NCBI GenBank assembly: GCA_030432595.1
Contig: JAUIGU010000004.1
Location: forward strand, 1-64,000
Origin: Phycisphaerae bacterium
GTDB taxonomy: Bacteria; Planctomycetota; Phycisphaerae; Phycisphaerales; Phycisphaeraceae
Direction of reading: 5' to 3'
DNA: 64,000 nucleotides
Below the pieces are notes generated by a model. It ran no database searches. It saw only the letters and a program-made list of their open reading frames with translations, and had not been told where the DNA came from. Positions 42,088 through 51,637 of the stretch are shown here, piece by piece. Position 1 is the first letter of the stretch. Every line of letters starts with the position of its first letter. A program made the translations under genes and the position numbers.

Positions 42088-42774
42088 TCACGCATCCGAC
42101 CCATCATCGACTTCGCGCAGCGCCGCGTTCATCGCCCGTTCGATGGTGTCCGAATTGAACCCCCGCCGCGCGAGCTGGCCGTAGAGCCGGCGTCGCCGTG
42201 TCGCCGCGTCAAAACGCCGCAGCGTCGCGGCGCGCTTCACCGCGAATTCAACCGCCTCGGCGTCGGGATCGTCCCGCGCCTGCTGCGCCGCTTCGTGCTC
42301 GGCGATCAACCGGTCGATCAGCTTCGCGTTCAGCCGCTTCTGGAACAGCTTCTGACGCAGCAGGCGTGGCCCGGCGGGGCGGCTGCGCGTCGCCTCCCGG
42401 ATCAGCGCCCGGCCGAAGCCCTCGTCGTCGAGCAGGCCGAGCTTTTCCAGGCGTTCGAGCGCCTCAGCGCGGACGGCTTCGTCGTGTCCCAGCCCGCGCA
42501 GCTTCTCGTCGAGCATGCCCCGCGACATCGCCCGCCGCGCCAACCGGTTCGACGCGTCGCGGAAGGCCTTGTCGGATGTCTTCGCTTCCGCCACCCGTTC
42601 GGCTAGTGCTTCGTCCCAGGGCATCCCGACTTTCAGCCCCAACGCCTGCACCGCGCTCTGGTTCAGCGTCGCGACCACCTTCCCCGCCCGGCCCGGCGAA
42701 CCCACGCGCACCGTCGCGCGGTTCACGTCGCGCTGCGTCGGCCGGATCGCGGTAATCTGCATCTCGCCGGGCAT
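42088..42774 (-). CDS. recX: RecX-type regulatory protein
   Basis: A 228-residue protein of the RecX family, which binds RecA filaments and restrains recombinase activity. The three-helix repeats are recognisable: ASNRLARRAMSRGMLDEKLR, LERLEKLGLLDDEGFGRALI, PRLLRQKLFQKRLNAKLID and YGQLARRGFNSDTIERAMN. An 80-residue N-terminal extension (QITAIRPTQRDVNRATVRVG) resembles that of other planctomycete and Gram-positive RecX proteins. recA is not adjacent. ATG 42774 is chosen; ATG 42762 is possible. The frame is open far upstream but without protein character. Confidence 0.85.
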   Translation of the reverse strand: MPGEMQITAIRPTQRDVNRATVRVGSPGRAGKVVATLNQSAVQALGLKVGMPWDEALAERVAEAKTSDKAFRDASNRLARRAMSRGMLDEKLRGLGHDEAVRAEALERLEKLGLLDDEGFGRALIREATRSRPAGPRLLRQKLFQKRLNAKLIDRLIAEHEAAQQARDDPDAEAVEFAVKRAATLRRFDAATRRRRLYGQLARRGFNSDTIERAMNAALREVDDGSDA

Positions 42775-42820
42775 GCGTGGATCGTGCCTTACCCGCCGGC
42801 ACAGGTCAAAACGGTGCATG

Positions 42821-42842
42821 GCACCCGGCACGGTGCTTTTTT
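42821..42842 (+). terminator. Small intrinsic terminator upstream of the esterase gene
   Basis: GCACC (42821-42825), loop CGGCAC, GGTGC (42832-42836), then six T. A second GGTGC at 42813-42817 could pair with the same GCACC instead. It points toward the esterase gene, with no plus-strand gene closely upstream. Confidence 0.5.
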
Positions 42843-42942
42843 CTCGAGGCAACCCCATTCTTCCGGTCGTGGCTACTGAAAACCATCGAGCGTTGCGCTG
42901 CTCCTGATCCCTGTTTCCCGATCCCCGGACCCCGAAAACGCC

Positions 42943-43737
42943 ATGGCCCTGCTCGACTGCCAGTTCTTTTCCGAATCCCTCGGCCTCAACACGGCCATGA
43001 CCGTCATCCTGCCGCAGGCCACCACCAGCCAGATCGGCCTGGAAGGCAAGGGTGGCGGCGGCCCTTACCCGACGCTGTGGCTGCTGCACGGCCTGTCCGA
43101 CGACCACACCATCTGGCTGCGCCGTACTGCGATCGAGCGCTACGTCGCGCCCATGGGCTTGGCCGTCGTCATGCCCAACGTCCACCGCAGCTTCTACGCC
43201 GACATGGTGCACGGCGGGAAGTACTTCACGTTTCTGACGGAAGAATTGCCACGCATCGCGCGGTCGTTCTTCCCGCTCTCGGACAAGCGCGAGGACAACT
43301 TTGTCGCCGGGCTCTCGATGGGCGGCTACGGCGCGTTCCGCACGGCGTTGACTTTCCCCGAGCGTTACGCGGCCGGGGCGTCGCTGTCCGGGGCGGTGAA
43401 CCGGGCGATCGATGGCGATGAGCCCACCGACCGCAACGACGCGCTGCGCCTGGCCTTCGGGAACGTGGACAACTTGCGCGGCACGCCCAACGATCTGCTG
43501 CACCTTGCCTCACAACTCGTCGAGCGCGGTGCGGACCGTCCCGCGCTGTACCAGTGCTGCGGCACCGCCGACTTCCTGTACGACCAGAACCAGAGCTTCT
43601 TGAACCACATGAAAACGATCGGCCTGGACGTGCTGTACGAAGAACACGAAGGCGTCGAACACACCTGGGATTACTGGGACCGCCAGATCCATCGTGTCTT
43701 GAAGTGGCTGCCCATGGACGCCGAACCCGGAGCGTGA
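42943..43737 (+). CDS. Alpha/beta-hydrolase esterase (EstA / S-formylglutathione hydrolase type)
   Basis: A 264-residue putative esterase. The nucleophile elbow is GLSMGG (Ser125), with likely Asp210 ([12 protein letters not shown]) and His240 ([11 protein letters not shown]). The oxyanion region is [14 protein letters not shown]. It is close to the tributyrin esterase (EstA) and acetyl xylan-esterase-like branch of the family. No signal peptide, so cytoplasmic. The start codon of the sugar isomerase gene follows within 2 nt of the stop, so the two form an operon, perhaps de-esterifying and then processing sugar derivatives (inference). Start ATG 42943. Confidence 0.87.
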   Translation: MALLDCQFFSESLGLNTAMTVILPQATTSQIGLEGKGGGGPYPTLWLLHGLSDDHTIWLRRTAIERYVAPMGLAVVMPNVHRSFYADMVHGGKYFTFLTEELPRIARSFFPLSDKREDNFVAGLSMGGYGAFRTALTFPERYAAGASLSGAVNRAIDGDEPTDRNDALRLAFGNVDNLRGTPNDLLHLASQLVERGADRPALYQCCGTADFLYDQNQSFLNHMKTIGLDVLYEEHEGVEHTWDYWDRQIHRVLKWLPMDAEPGA

Positions 43738-43738
43738 C

Positions 43739-44521
43739 GTGAGCCTGCCCGTTGCCTTGCAGTTGTATTCGGTCCACGCGGCGTGCGCGGAAGACCTGCC
43801 CGGTGTGCTTGAGCAGGTCGCGTCGTGGGGCTACGACGGTGTCGAGTTCGCCGGCCTGCACGGCCACAGCGCGGACGACGTGCGAGCCATGCTCGACGCC
43901 CACGGCCTGCGCTGCGCCGGGGCGCACGTCCCCATCGACGCGCTGACCGACGCAAAGATCGAAGCCACGCTCGACGACTACGCCGCGCTCAAGTGCCCGT
44001 ACCTCGTCGTGCCCTCGCTGCCGATTGATCGGCGAAACACGATCGAGGCCGCCGAAGACACCGCCGGTTGGTTGACGCGGATGGCCAACGCGGTCGAGCC
44101 GCGCGGGTTCCTTGCCGGGTTTCACTGCCACTTCGATGACCTCCGGCCTTTGGACGACGGCGAAGGGGTCGAAACCTCCGCGTGGTACACGATCGCACGC
44201 AACACACCCGCGTCGTTCATCATGCAGTACGACACCGCCAATGGCCTCGACGCCGGCGTCGATCCGCTCAAACCGCTCGCCGACTTCCCTGGCCGCGCGG
44301 TGACGCTGCACCTCAAGGAATACGTCAAAGGGAACGGCGACGGCACCGGCCATGGTCAGGCGGCGCTGGGTGCCGGCGACGTGCCCTGGAAGGAAGTGCT
44401 CGACCTCGCGCAGGGTTCGGCCGGCACCCGCTGGCTGATCGTCGAGCAGGAAGGCCACCCCACGCTCGACCCGATGGCCGCGGCGAAAGCGTGCCTCGAC
44501 GGTTTGCGCCCGATGCTGTGA
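43739..44521 (+). CDS. Sugar phosphate isomerase/epimerase-like TIM-barrel protein
   Basis: A 260-residue member of the AP-endonuclease-2/xylose isomerase-like TIM barrel family. Typical pieces are LQLYSVHAACAEDLPGVLEQ, WGYDGVEFAGLHG, FHCHFDDLRPLDDGE (metal-site acid and His), QYDTANGLDAGVDPLKPL, TLHLKEYVKGNGDG and IVEQEGHP. Most members act on keto- or amino-sugars, or are inosose dehydratases/isomerases. The exact substrate is not readable. The GTG at 43739 starts 1 nt after the esterase stop. Confidence 0.88.
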   Translation: MSLPVALQLYSVHAACAEDLPGVLEQVASWGYDGVEFAGLHGHSADDVRAMLDAHGLRCAGAHVPIDALTDAKIEATLDDYAALKCPYLVVPSLPIDRRNTIEAAEDTAGWLTRMANAVEPRGFLAGFHCHFDDLRPLDDGEGVETSAWYTIARNTPASFIMQYDTANGLDAGVDPLKPLADFPGRAVTLHLKEYVKGNGDGTGHGQAALGAGDVPWKEVLDLAQGSAGTRWLIVEQEGHPTLDPMAAAKACLDGLRPML

Positions 44522-44581
44522 CACCTTGCGCGTCTGTGTCACAGGCTTCCCTTTGTGTTGAGAGTGTCCCAGCGCGGGTCT

Positions 44582-44676
44582 GGGGTCTGGGGCTTGGGGT
44601 CGGGCAGACATCAAATCTCGAAGCAAACAGGCCGTCGTGCTGCCTCCCAAACCCCAACCCCCAAGCCCCAGACCCC
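44582..44676. repeat. 18-bp G-rich inverted repeat
   Basis: GGGGTCTGGGGCTTGGGG (44582-44599) is perfectly complementary to 44659-44676, with a 59-nt spacer. Each arm has three or more G4 runs and could form a quadruplex on one strand. The 11-mer GGGGCTTGGGG also occurs at 1784-1794 in front of cimA. Confidence 0.65.
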
Positions 44677-44740
44677 ACGCCGCCTCGTCCTGGGCCGACC
44701 CGACCCATTCAAGCACAACCCCAAGCCAAACCCAATCGCC

Positions 44741-45796
44741 ATGACGTACCGACCCGCCCACGACCGTTACCACGCCCGCTCCGACACCTGGTTCCGCCGC
44801 TGCGGGACCTCCGGCCTCATGCTGCCCGCCGTTTCGCTGGGCTGCTGGCACAACTTCGGCGCCGCCGGCACCGACAGTGTCAAGCACACCGACGAAGCGT
44901 CGATGCACGAGAACTGCCAGCAGATGCTCTTCACCGCGTTCGACCTGGGCGTCACCCACTTCGACCTGGCCAACAACTACGGCCCGCCCCCCGGCAGCGC
45001 GGAAGAACGTGTCGGCAAAATCCTCCGCGAAGACTTCGCCGGCCACCGCGATGAATTGATCATCTCGTCCAAGGCCGGGTACCGCATGTGGGACGGCCCG
45101 TACGGCGAGTGGGGCAGCCGGAAGTATTTGATTGCCTCGTGCGACGCGTCGCTCCAACGGCTCGGGCTGGACTACGTCGATGTCTTCTACTCGCATCGGC
45201 CCGACCCCGACACCCCGCTGGAAGAAACGATGGGCGCGCTCGATCAGATCGTGCGCTCGGGCAAAGCGCTGTACGCAGGCATTTCCAGCTACAGCGCCGC
45301 ATTTACGGCCACAGCGATGAAGGTCTGCCGCGAGAACGGTTTGGCCGTGCCGATCATCCACCAGCCGTCGTACAGCATGCTCGACCGCTGGATCGAAAAG
45401 CCCGACGACTCCGGCAAGCACCTCATCGAGACCTGCGGCGACGAAGGGCTGGGCATGATCGTCTTCTGCCCCCTCGCCCAGGGGCTGCTCACGGACAAGT
45501 ACCTGGACGCCATCCCGGAAGATTCGCGCGCCAAGAGCGAAGCCGGCTTCTTGAGCGAGGACCGCGTGACCCCGGAGCTGCAGGCCAGGCTGCGCAAGCT
45601 GAACGATCTTGCCCAACAGCGTGACCAGTCGCTCGCGCAACTCGCGTTGTCGTGGACGCTGCGCGACGAACGCGTGACCTCGGCCCTCATCGGGGCCAGC
45701 CGGCCGAGCCAAGTCGAGGACTGCGTCAAGGCCGTCGCGGCGTCGCCGCTGAGCGACGCGGAACTCGCGGAGATCGAAACCATCCTCGCCGCGTAA
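44741..45796 (+). CDS. Aldo/keto reductase (L-glyceraldehyde 3-phosphate reductase type)
   Basis: A 351-residue NADPH-dependent reductase. The AKR tetrad can be located: Asp and Tyr in HFDLANNYGPPPGSAEERVG, Lys in IISSKAGYRMW, and His in FYSHRPDPDTPLEETM. The C-terminal cofactor loop is TSALIGASRPSQVEDCVKAV. FDLANNYGPPPG...GYRMWDGPYGEWGSRK is characteristic of the E. coli YghZ/Gpr branch that detoxifies glyceraldehyde-3-phosphate and methylglyoxal. ATG 44741 opens the conserved N-terminus (MTYRPAHDRYH). The longer open frame upstream runs through the G-rich repeat and is rejected. Confidence 0.92.
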   Translation: MTYRPAHDRYHARSDTWFRRCGTSGLMLPAVSLGCWHNFGAAGTDSVKHTDEASMHENCQQMLFTAFDLGVTHFDLANNYGPPPGSAEERVGKILREDFAGHRDELIISSKAGYRMWDGPYGEWGSRKYLIASCDASLQRLGLDYVDVFYSHRPDPDTPLEETMGALDQIVRSGKALYAGISSYSAAFTATAMKVCRENGLAVPIIHQPSYSMLDRWIEKPDDSGKHLIETCGDEGLGMIVFCPLAQGLLTDKYLDAIPEDSRAKSEAGFLSEDRVTPELQARLRKLNDLAQQRDQSLAQLALSWTLRDERVTSALIGASRPSQVEDCVKAVAASPLSDAELAEIETILAA

Positions 45797-45892
45797 ACCC
45801 AACACGTTTCGGTCGGTGCGTCGATTGAAGCCCGCGTTCTCCGAACCTGGATGCCGCCCGCATGGATCGTCATCGCGCCGTGGCTATACTGT

Positions 45893-45898
45893 GCCCCT
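45893..45898 (+). promoter_or_regulatory. -10 element of the thiC transcript
   Basis: TATACT lies just before the riboswitch. Transcription would begin at about 45905, the base of the aptamer's first helix. Confidence 0.65.
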
Positions 45899-45902
45899 GT
45901 TC

Positions 45903-46001
45903 GCTCGGGGCGCCCCGGAAGTGTTCACCGCTTCGCGAGGGCTGAGACGCACCCGCCGAACCTGATCCGGTTCACACCGGCGTAGGGAACGCGAACCCCG
46001 G
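45903..46001 (+). promoter_or_regulatory. TPP riboswitch (THI element)
   Basis: The conserved aptamer core is present: GGGCTGAGACGCACCC (about 45940-45955), GAACCTGATCCGGTTC (about 45958-45973), then CCGGCGTAGGGAACGC. The flanks CTCGGGG and ACCCCGG close helix P1. It senses thiamine pyrophosphate and lowers thiC expression. The 85 nt between aptamer and thiC hold no U-run terminator, so control is more likely by masking the AAGGAG Shine-Dalgarno (46074-46079). Confidence 0.93.
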
Positions 46002-46085
46002 CCCCGGAAGTGCTTCGTCCGAAGTGGTTCCGTCGGGCGCTCGGGTTCCGACTTGCGCCGCGTTTCAGCAAGCAAGGAGCACCCG

Positions 46086-47996
<1,911 letters not shown>

Positions 47997-48011
47997 CGCG
48001 GCGTGGGGCGG

Positions 48012-48017
48012 TATCTT
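48012..48017 (+). promoter_or_regulatory. -10 element of the GNAT gene (leaderless pattern)
   Basis: TATCTT ends exactly 6 nt before GTG 48024, 16 nt after the thiC stop. Confidence 0.55.
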
Positions 48018-48023
48018 GCGCCC

Positions 48024-48785
48024 GTGGACCTCTCCGCCGCCATCGACTGCTTCACGCTCGGCTACGCGGCCGGGCGCAGCCAGACCCACCCTTGTCTTGT
48101 CCGCCGGGTCGCGCCGTTGTGGGTCGTCGAGGATGCGCCGCGCAAGAACCCCAAGCTTTACCGCAAGCGCGAGTTCGTGGTCCTCGCCGACGCCGCGCCC
48201 GACCGTGTCGTCAAACTCATCGCTTCCGTGGGGCCGGGGCGATATGCGCTGTGCGTCATCCACCCGGGCCCGGGGCGCGACGCCGAGGTCGAGGATGCGT
48301 ACAAGTCGCGCGGCTACCGCTACATGACCCACGAGAAGTTCTTTGTCCGCGCGTTGCCGCCCGTGCCGCGCGTCGCCGACACCGGGCGCATCGCCGTGAA
48401 GCGCATCACCGACCTTGATGATGCGCAGCGGGTGAACAAGGCCGCGCGTTGCCGGCAGATTCCCGACGAACAGTTCGATGCCGAAGACCCCGACGCGGTC
48501 CTCTTCGCCGCGCTCGAGCACCCCGCGTCGAAGTGCACGCCCGTTGGCTGGGTCGGCTCCGTCCGCACCGATCCGACGACCGCGTGGGTGCAGAACCTCC
48601 ACGTGCTCGCGTCCCATCGTCGGCGGGGTTTGGGGCGGGCGCTGATGAAACGCATGCTCCAGCACGACGCCCGGCGCGGGATCACCCACAGCGTCCTGCT
48701 CGCCAGCGCCGCCGGGGCGCTGCTCTACCCGCAGGTCGGGTACGAGCAGCTCGGCACGCTGCAACTGTTCACGCCGCGCCGCTGA
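48024..48785 (+). CDS. GNAT-family acetyltransferase
   Basis: A 253-residue protein. The C-terminal half (about 115-250) is a GNAT domain: VQNLHVLASHRRRGLGRALM contains the acetyl-CoA pyrophosphate-binding R/QxxGxG/A (RRRGLG), and SAAGALLYPQVGYEQLGTLQ is the C-terminal strand-helix. The first 110 residues (GYAAGRSQTHPCLVRRVAPL; PKLYRKREFVVL) are a conserved-looking partner domain of unknown role. Substrate unknown. GTG 48024 is chosen by its -10 spacing; GTG 48003 would add seven residues. Confidence 0.82.
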   Translation: MDLSAAIDCFTLGYAAGRSQTHPCLVRRVAPLWVVEDAPRKNPKLYRKREFVVLADAAPDRVVKLIASVGPGRYALCVIHPGPGRDAEVEDAYKSRGYRYMTHEKFFVRALPPVPRVADTGRIAVKRITDLDDAQRVNKAARCRQIPDEQFDAEDPDAVLFAALEHPASKCTPVGWVGSVRTDPTTAWVQNLHVLASHRRRGLGRALMKRMLQHDARRGITHSVLLASAAGALLYPQVGYEQLGTLQLFTPRR

Positions 48786-48859
48786 TCTGGAGCCCGGCCT
48801 GGACGTTTTCACATCCAGCCCCGGAACCCGCGCCAAAGTCGCCTATCATGCGTGTTGGC

Positions 48860-49615
48860 ATGACGACCCCCTCCGCCCCCACAATCGACGCCGGCACCGA
48901 CGCCGAGCCCACGCCGGCCCCCGACCACGCCGAATCCCCGGCCGCCGACAACTCCGACGGCACCGACGTCACGATCCCCCAGCGCGTCACCTACGAGGAC
49001 CCGCCCACCAACTGGTGGGGCAAGCTCATCCGCTGGGGCGAGAAGAAGTTCTCGCTGTGGTCGACCAAGGACAACCTCGGGCACCGCATCTGCGCGTGGA
49101 TATTCCTGCCGCTGGCGTTCCGGTCGGGCATCAAGTTCCGCGGCAAGGCCGGCTACGCGCCCGGCACCGCCGCCGGCGACGAGGCCGACAACCAGTTCGA
49201 GTGCCTCCTGCCGTTCAGCCGGTTCAACAAGAACTGGTACAACGCCATGGCCGGCGCGGCGCTCTTGGCCAATTCCGAGGTCGCGGGGGGGATGTGCCTG
49301 TTCAAAAAGTGTGGCGGCGACTACACCGTCGTCTGCAAGGAGATGCACTACCAGTTCCGCCGCCCCTGCGTCGGCCCGGCCGTCTACCGCGTCGAGCCCC
49401 GCGAAGACCTCGACCCGCTGGTCGCGCACGGCGACGAGTTCAACATCACCGTCGACATGACCATCTTCCAGGCGGTCATCAAGAAAGACGAGAAGCAGAA
49501 GAAATGCGGCACCTGCGTCGCCACCTTCCACGTCGCCCCCAAAGCCAAGTTCCGCCAACGCCAGGCGAAACTCGCGGAGCGGGAGAAGCAGGCGAAGGAG
49601 TTGGAGAAGGCGTAA
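48860..49615 (+). CDS. DUF4442-type hotdog-fold protein
   Basis: A 251-residue protein. Residues 1-60 are an acidic, Pro/Ala-rich leader. Residues 60-225 resemble DUF4442 thioesterase-like proteins (PFSRFNKNWYNAMAGAALLA, NSEVAGGMCLFKKCGG); in this fold, the helix beginning near NWYNAMAG carries the active site region. It then ends with a charged helix (FRQRQAKLAEREKQAKELEK). No membrane segment is clear, though WIFLPLAF is hydrophobic. It may be an acyl-CoA thioesterase; no catalytic residue is certain. ATG 48860 lies 10 nt after TATCAT (48844-48849); ATG 48848 is in frame but overlaps that box. Confidence 0.72.
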   Translation: MTTPSAPTIDAGTDAEPTPAPDHAESPAADNSDGTDVTIPQRVTYEDPPTNWWGKLIRWGEKKFSLWSTKDNLGHRICAWIFLPLAFRSGIKFRGKAGYAPGTAAGDEADNQFECLLPFSRFNKNWYNAMAGAALLANSEVAGGMCLFKKCGGDYTVVCKEMHYQFRRPCVGPAVYRVEPREDLDPLVAHGDEFNITVDMTIFQAVIKKDEKQKKCGTCVATFHVAPKAKFRQRQAKLAEREKQAKELEKA

Positions 49616-49647
49616 CGCCGAGGGGATAGCAATGTTGCGATCGATTC

Positions 49648-49723
49648 TTCAGCCGCAGCCCGCCGGGCTGCGCGTTCTTGTCGCTTAACGATCCGGCGCG
49701 CATGCCGTTGGCGTGCGGCTGAA
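49648..49723. repeat. Small inverted repeat between genes
   Basis: TTCAGCCGCA (49648-49657) and TGCGGCTGAA (49714-49723) are complementary, with a 56-nt spacer that itself holds GCAGCCCGCCGGGCTGC, a strong small hairpin. It lies after the DUF4442 gene and may end its transcript. Confidence 0.4.
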
Positions 49724-49784
49724 AACAACATTCACTCGCATCGCGTGTGGGTTGCGACTCTCGCTTCATTTCTGCCCGCGCGGG

Positions 49785-49790
49785 TACCAT
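49785..49790 (+). promoter_or_regulatory. -10 element of dus (leaderless pattern)
   Basis: TACCAT ends exactly 6 nt before GTG 49797. Confidence 0.55.
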
Positions 49791-49796
49791 ACTCAG

Positions 49797-50873
49797 GTGC
49801 TCAACGTCGGCGGCGTCCAACTCGACACGAACCTGTTGCTGGCCCCGGTGGCCGGGTACTTCGACCTGGCGTACCGGAAGGTGGTGCGGAGCGTGCGCGG
49901 GGTGCCGTGCCGGGCGGAGCATGTGGGAACCGATCGCGACAGCGGCGACGGCACCTACGGCGCGGTCGGGCTGACGTGCACGGAACTGCTCTGTCCGCAC
50001 GCGGTGCTGCGCGAGGCGGACCGGGCGATGTGGCGGGCGGCGACGGACGACGAGGACCGGCCGATCGCGATGCAGCTCTACGGCTGCGACGCCGACATTC
50101 TTTGCGAGGCGGCGCGGTGGGCGCAGGGCAAGGGCGCGAGCATCATCGACATCAACATGGGCTGCCCGGTCGACAAGGTCACCAAGAAGCACGGCGGCTC
50201 GAAGCTGCTCTGTGATCCCGCCGGCACGGTCAAGCTTGCGGAGGCCGTGGTGAACGCGGTGGACGTGCCGGTGACGGCGAAGATCCGGCTGGGCTGGGAC
50301 GACGGTTCGTTGGTGATGGACACGCTGCCGCCGCGGCTGTGCGACGTCGGGATCGCGATGATCACGGTGCACGGCCGAACGACCGAGATGCGGTTCAAGC
50401 CCAGCGTCCGGCTCGAAGGCATCGCCGCGACGGTCGAAGGCGTCAAGAAGCACCACCCACATATCCCGGTCATCGGCAACGGCGACATCAACACCCCGCA
50501 AGACGCGGAGACCATGGTGAACGTCACGGGCTGCGACGGCGTGATGGTCGCCCGCGGCGCGATGGGCCAGCCCTGGCTGTTCCGCGATATCGCCCACCGC
50601 CTCGCGACCGGCGAAAACCCCGAGCCGATGCCCCGGCACGAGCGGGCGCAGCTCGTCCTGGACCACTTCGAGCACATGCACCACTACCGCGGCGAGGCGT
50701 TCGCGCTGCGCACGATCCGGCAGCGCGTGAGCAAGTACTCTGTCCACCTTCAGCCGTGGCCGGGGCTGCGCAAGAGTGTGGCCGGCATCAAGTCGGTGGA
50801 GGAATTCCGCGGGTTCTGGCGGCAGGGGATCGAGGCGTTGAACGAACAAGACTGCGTTACAATGAACGCGTGA
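49797..50873 (+). CDS. dusB: tRNA-dihydrouridine synthase (DusB type)
   Basis: A 358-residue flavoenzyme reducing uridines in tRNA D-loops. The FMN-binding barrel starts VQLDTNLLLAPVAGYFDLAY. The catalytic cysteine is in DINMGCPVDKVTKKHGGSKL. The substrate/flavin contacts lie in VTAKIRLGWDD, MITVHGRTTEMRF and VIGNGDINTPQDAETM, followed by GCDGVMVARGAMGQPWLF. The order fits DusB/NifR3. GTG 49797 is preferred because of the -10 spacing and because the family N-terminus begins there. The gene overlaps mntA by 4 nt. Confidence 0.92.
   Translation: MLNVGGVQLDTNLLLAPVAGYFDLAYRKVVRSVRGVPCRAEHVGTDRDSGDGTYGAVGLTCTELLCPHAVLREADRAMWRAATDDEDRPIAMQLYGCDADILCEAARWAQGKGASIIDINMGCPVDKVTKKHGGSKLLCDPAGTVKLAEAVVNAVDVPVTAKIRLGWDDGSLVMDTLPPRLCDVGIAMITVHGRTTEMRFKPSVRLEGIAATVEGVKKHHPHIPVIGNGDINTPQDAETMVNVTGCDGVMVARGAMGQPWLFRDIAHRLATGENPEPMPRHERAQLVLDHFEHMHHYRGEAFALRTIRQRVSKYSVHLQPWPGLRKSVAGIKSVEEFRGFWRQGIEALNEQDCVTMNA
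50858..50863 (+). promoter_or_regulatory. -10 element of mntA inside dusB (leaderless pattern)
   Basis: TACAAT ends exactly 6 nt before GTG 50870, inside the last codons of dusB. It would give the toxin-antitoxin pair its own promoter. Confidence 0.55.
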
Positions 50874-51178
50874 GCGAACCGCTCGCCGAGTTTCGTGACG
50901 CCATTGCCGAGATCTGTCGGCGGCGCGGAGTCCAGCGTCTGGAGCTTTTCGGCTCGGTCGCGCGGGGTGAGGACCGGCCGAGCGACAGCGATGTGGACGT
51001 GATGGTTTTGTTTGCGGACTACGACCGGCCCGGCATCGCGACGGATTGGTTCGGGCTGGAAGAAGACTTGGCGTCGTTGCTCGGGCGAAAAGTGGACCTG
51101 CTCAGCCCGCGGACTCTCCGGAACCCCTTCATCAAAGCGACGATCGACCGCGACAAGGTGCTGCTCTATGCAGCCTGA
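50870..51178 (+). CDS. mntA: MntA-type minimal nucleotidyltransferase antitoxin
   Basis: A 102-residue minimal nucleotidyltransferase. The metal-binding motif is GSVARGEDRPSDSDVDVMV, with one residue more between GS and DxD than the usual GSX10DXD. A third acid lies in KVDLLSPRTL. In characterised pairs MntA adds AMP to a tyrosine of HepT and so inactivates the toxin. It starts with GTG 50870 inside dusB and overlaps hepT by 11 nt. If the GSX11DXD spacing hinders catalysis, neutralisation might be by binding only. Confidence 0.87.
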   Translation: MSEPLAEFRDAIAEICRRRGVQRLELFGSVARGEDRPSDSDVDVMVLFADYDRPGIATDWFGLEEDLASLLGRKVDLLSPRTLRNPFIKATIDRDKVLLYAA

Positions 51179-51500
51179 TTCGCCCGGCCTGCTGTGGGAG
51201 ATGCAGGATGCCGCGCGATCTGTCCAGCGGTTTGTCAAGAACATCACCCTCGCGGAGTTCAAGGAGGACGCCTTGGTCCGTTCCGCGGTCTATTACCAGT
51301 TGATGGTCGTGGGCGAAGCGCTGGCACAACTCAACCGGACCGATCCCGTGACCGCTTCTCGCCTTTCGGACTACCGACGGATTATCGGCTTCCGGAATCA
51401 GATCGTGCATGGGTACTCGAAGCTCGACGACGAAACGACGTGGCGGATCATCGAGGAGAAGCTGCCCGTTCTGCTGAAAGAACTCGATGACCTGATCTGA
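51168..51500 (+). CDS. hepT: HepT-family RNase toxin
   Basis: A 110-residue all-helical protein (former DUF86/HEPN). The RNase motif RX4HXY is intact: RNQIVHGY (about residues 75-82), including the tyrosine that MntA adenylylates. The rest matches the family (EMQDAARSVQRFVKN, SAVYYQLMVVGEALAQLN). ATG 51168 overlaps mntA by 11 nt, giving the usual order of antitoxin first. In known systems the toxin cleaves tRNA or mRNA when freed; the natural trigger is unknown. Confidence 0.9.
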   Translation: MQPDSPGLLWEMQDAARSVQRFVKNITLAEFKEDALVRSAVYYQLMVVGEALAQLNRTDPVTASRLSDYRRIIGFRNQIVHGYSKLDDETTWRIIEEKLPVLLKELDDLI

Positions 51501-51626
51501 TGTCTCGGTGTCTGGCCGCCCAGTACCGCGGCGGCCCCCGATCCGCGGCGGCGGTCTTGGCTACCGAGCCCCGACCACCGGGCCTATTTCGATCCCCATC
51601 GCGTTGCCCCCGCCCGGCCCGCGCGG

Positions 51627-51632
51627 TACGGT
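51627..51632 (+). promoter_or_regulatory. Promoter of pyrG (near-leaderless pattern)
   Basis: TACGGT ends 5 nt before ATG 51638. TTGCCC at 51604-51609 is 17 bp upstream of it, an acceptable -35. Confidence 0.5.
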
Positions 51633-51637
51633 AGGAC

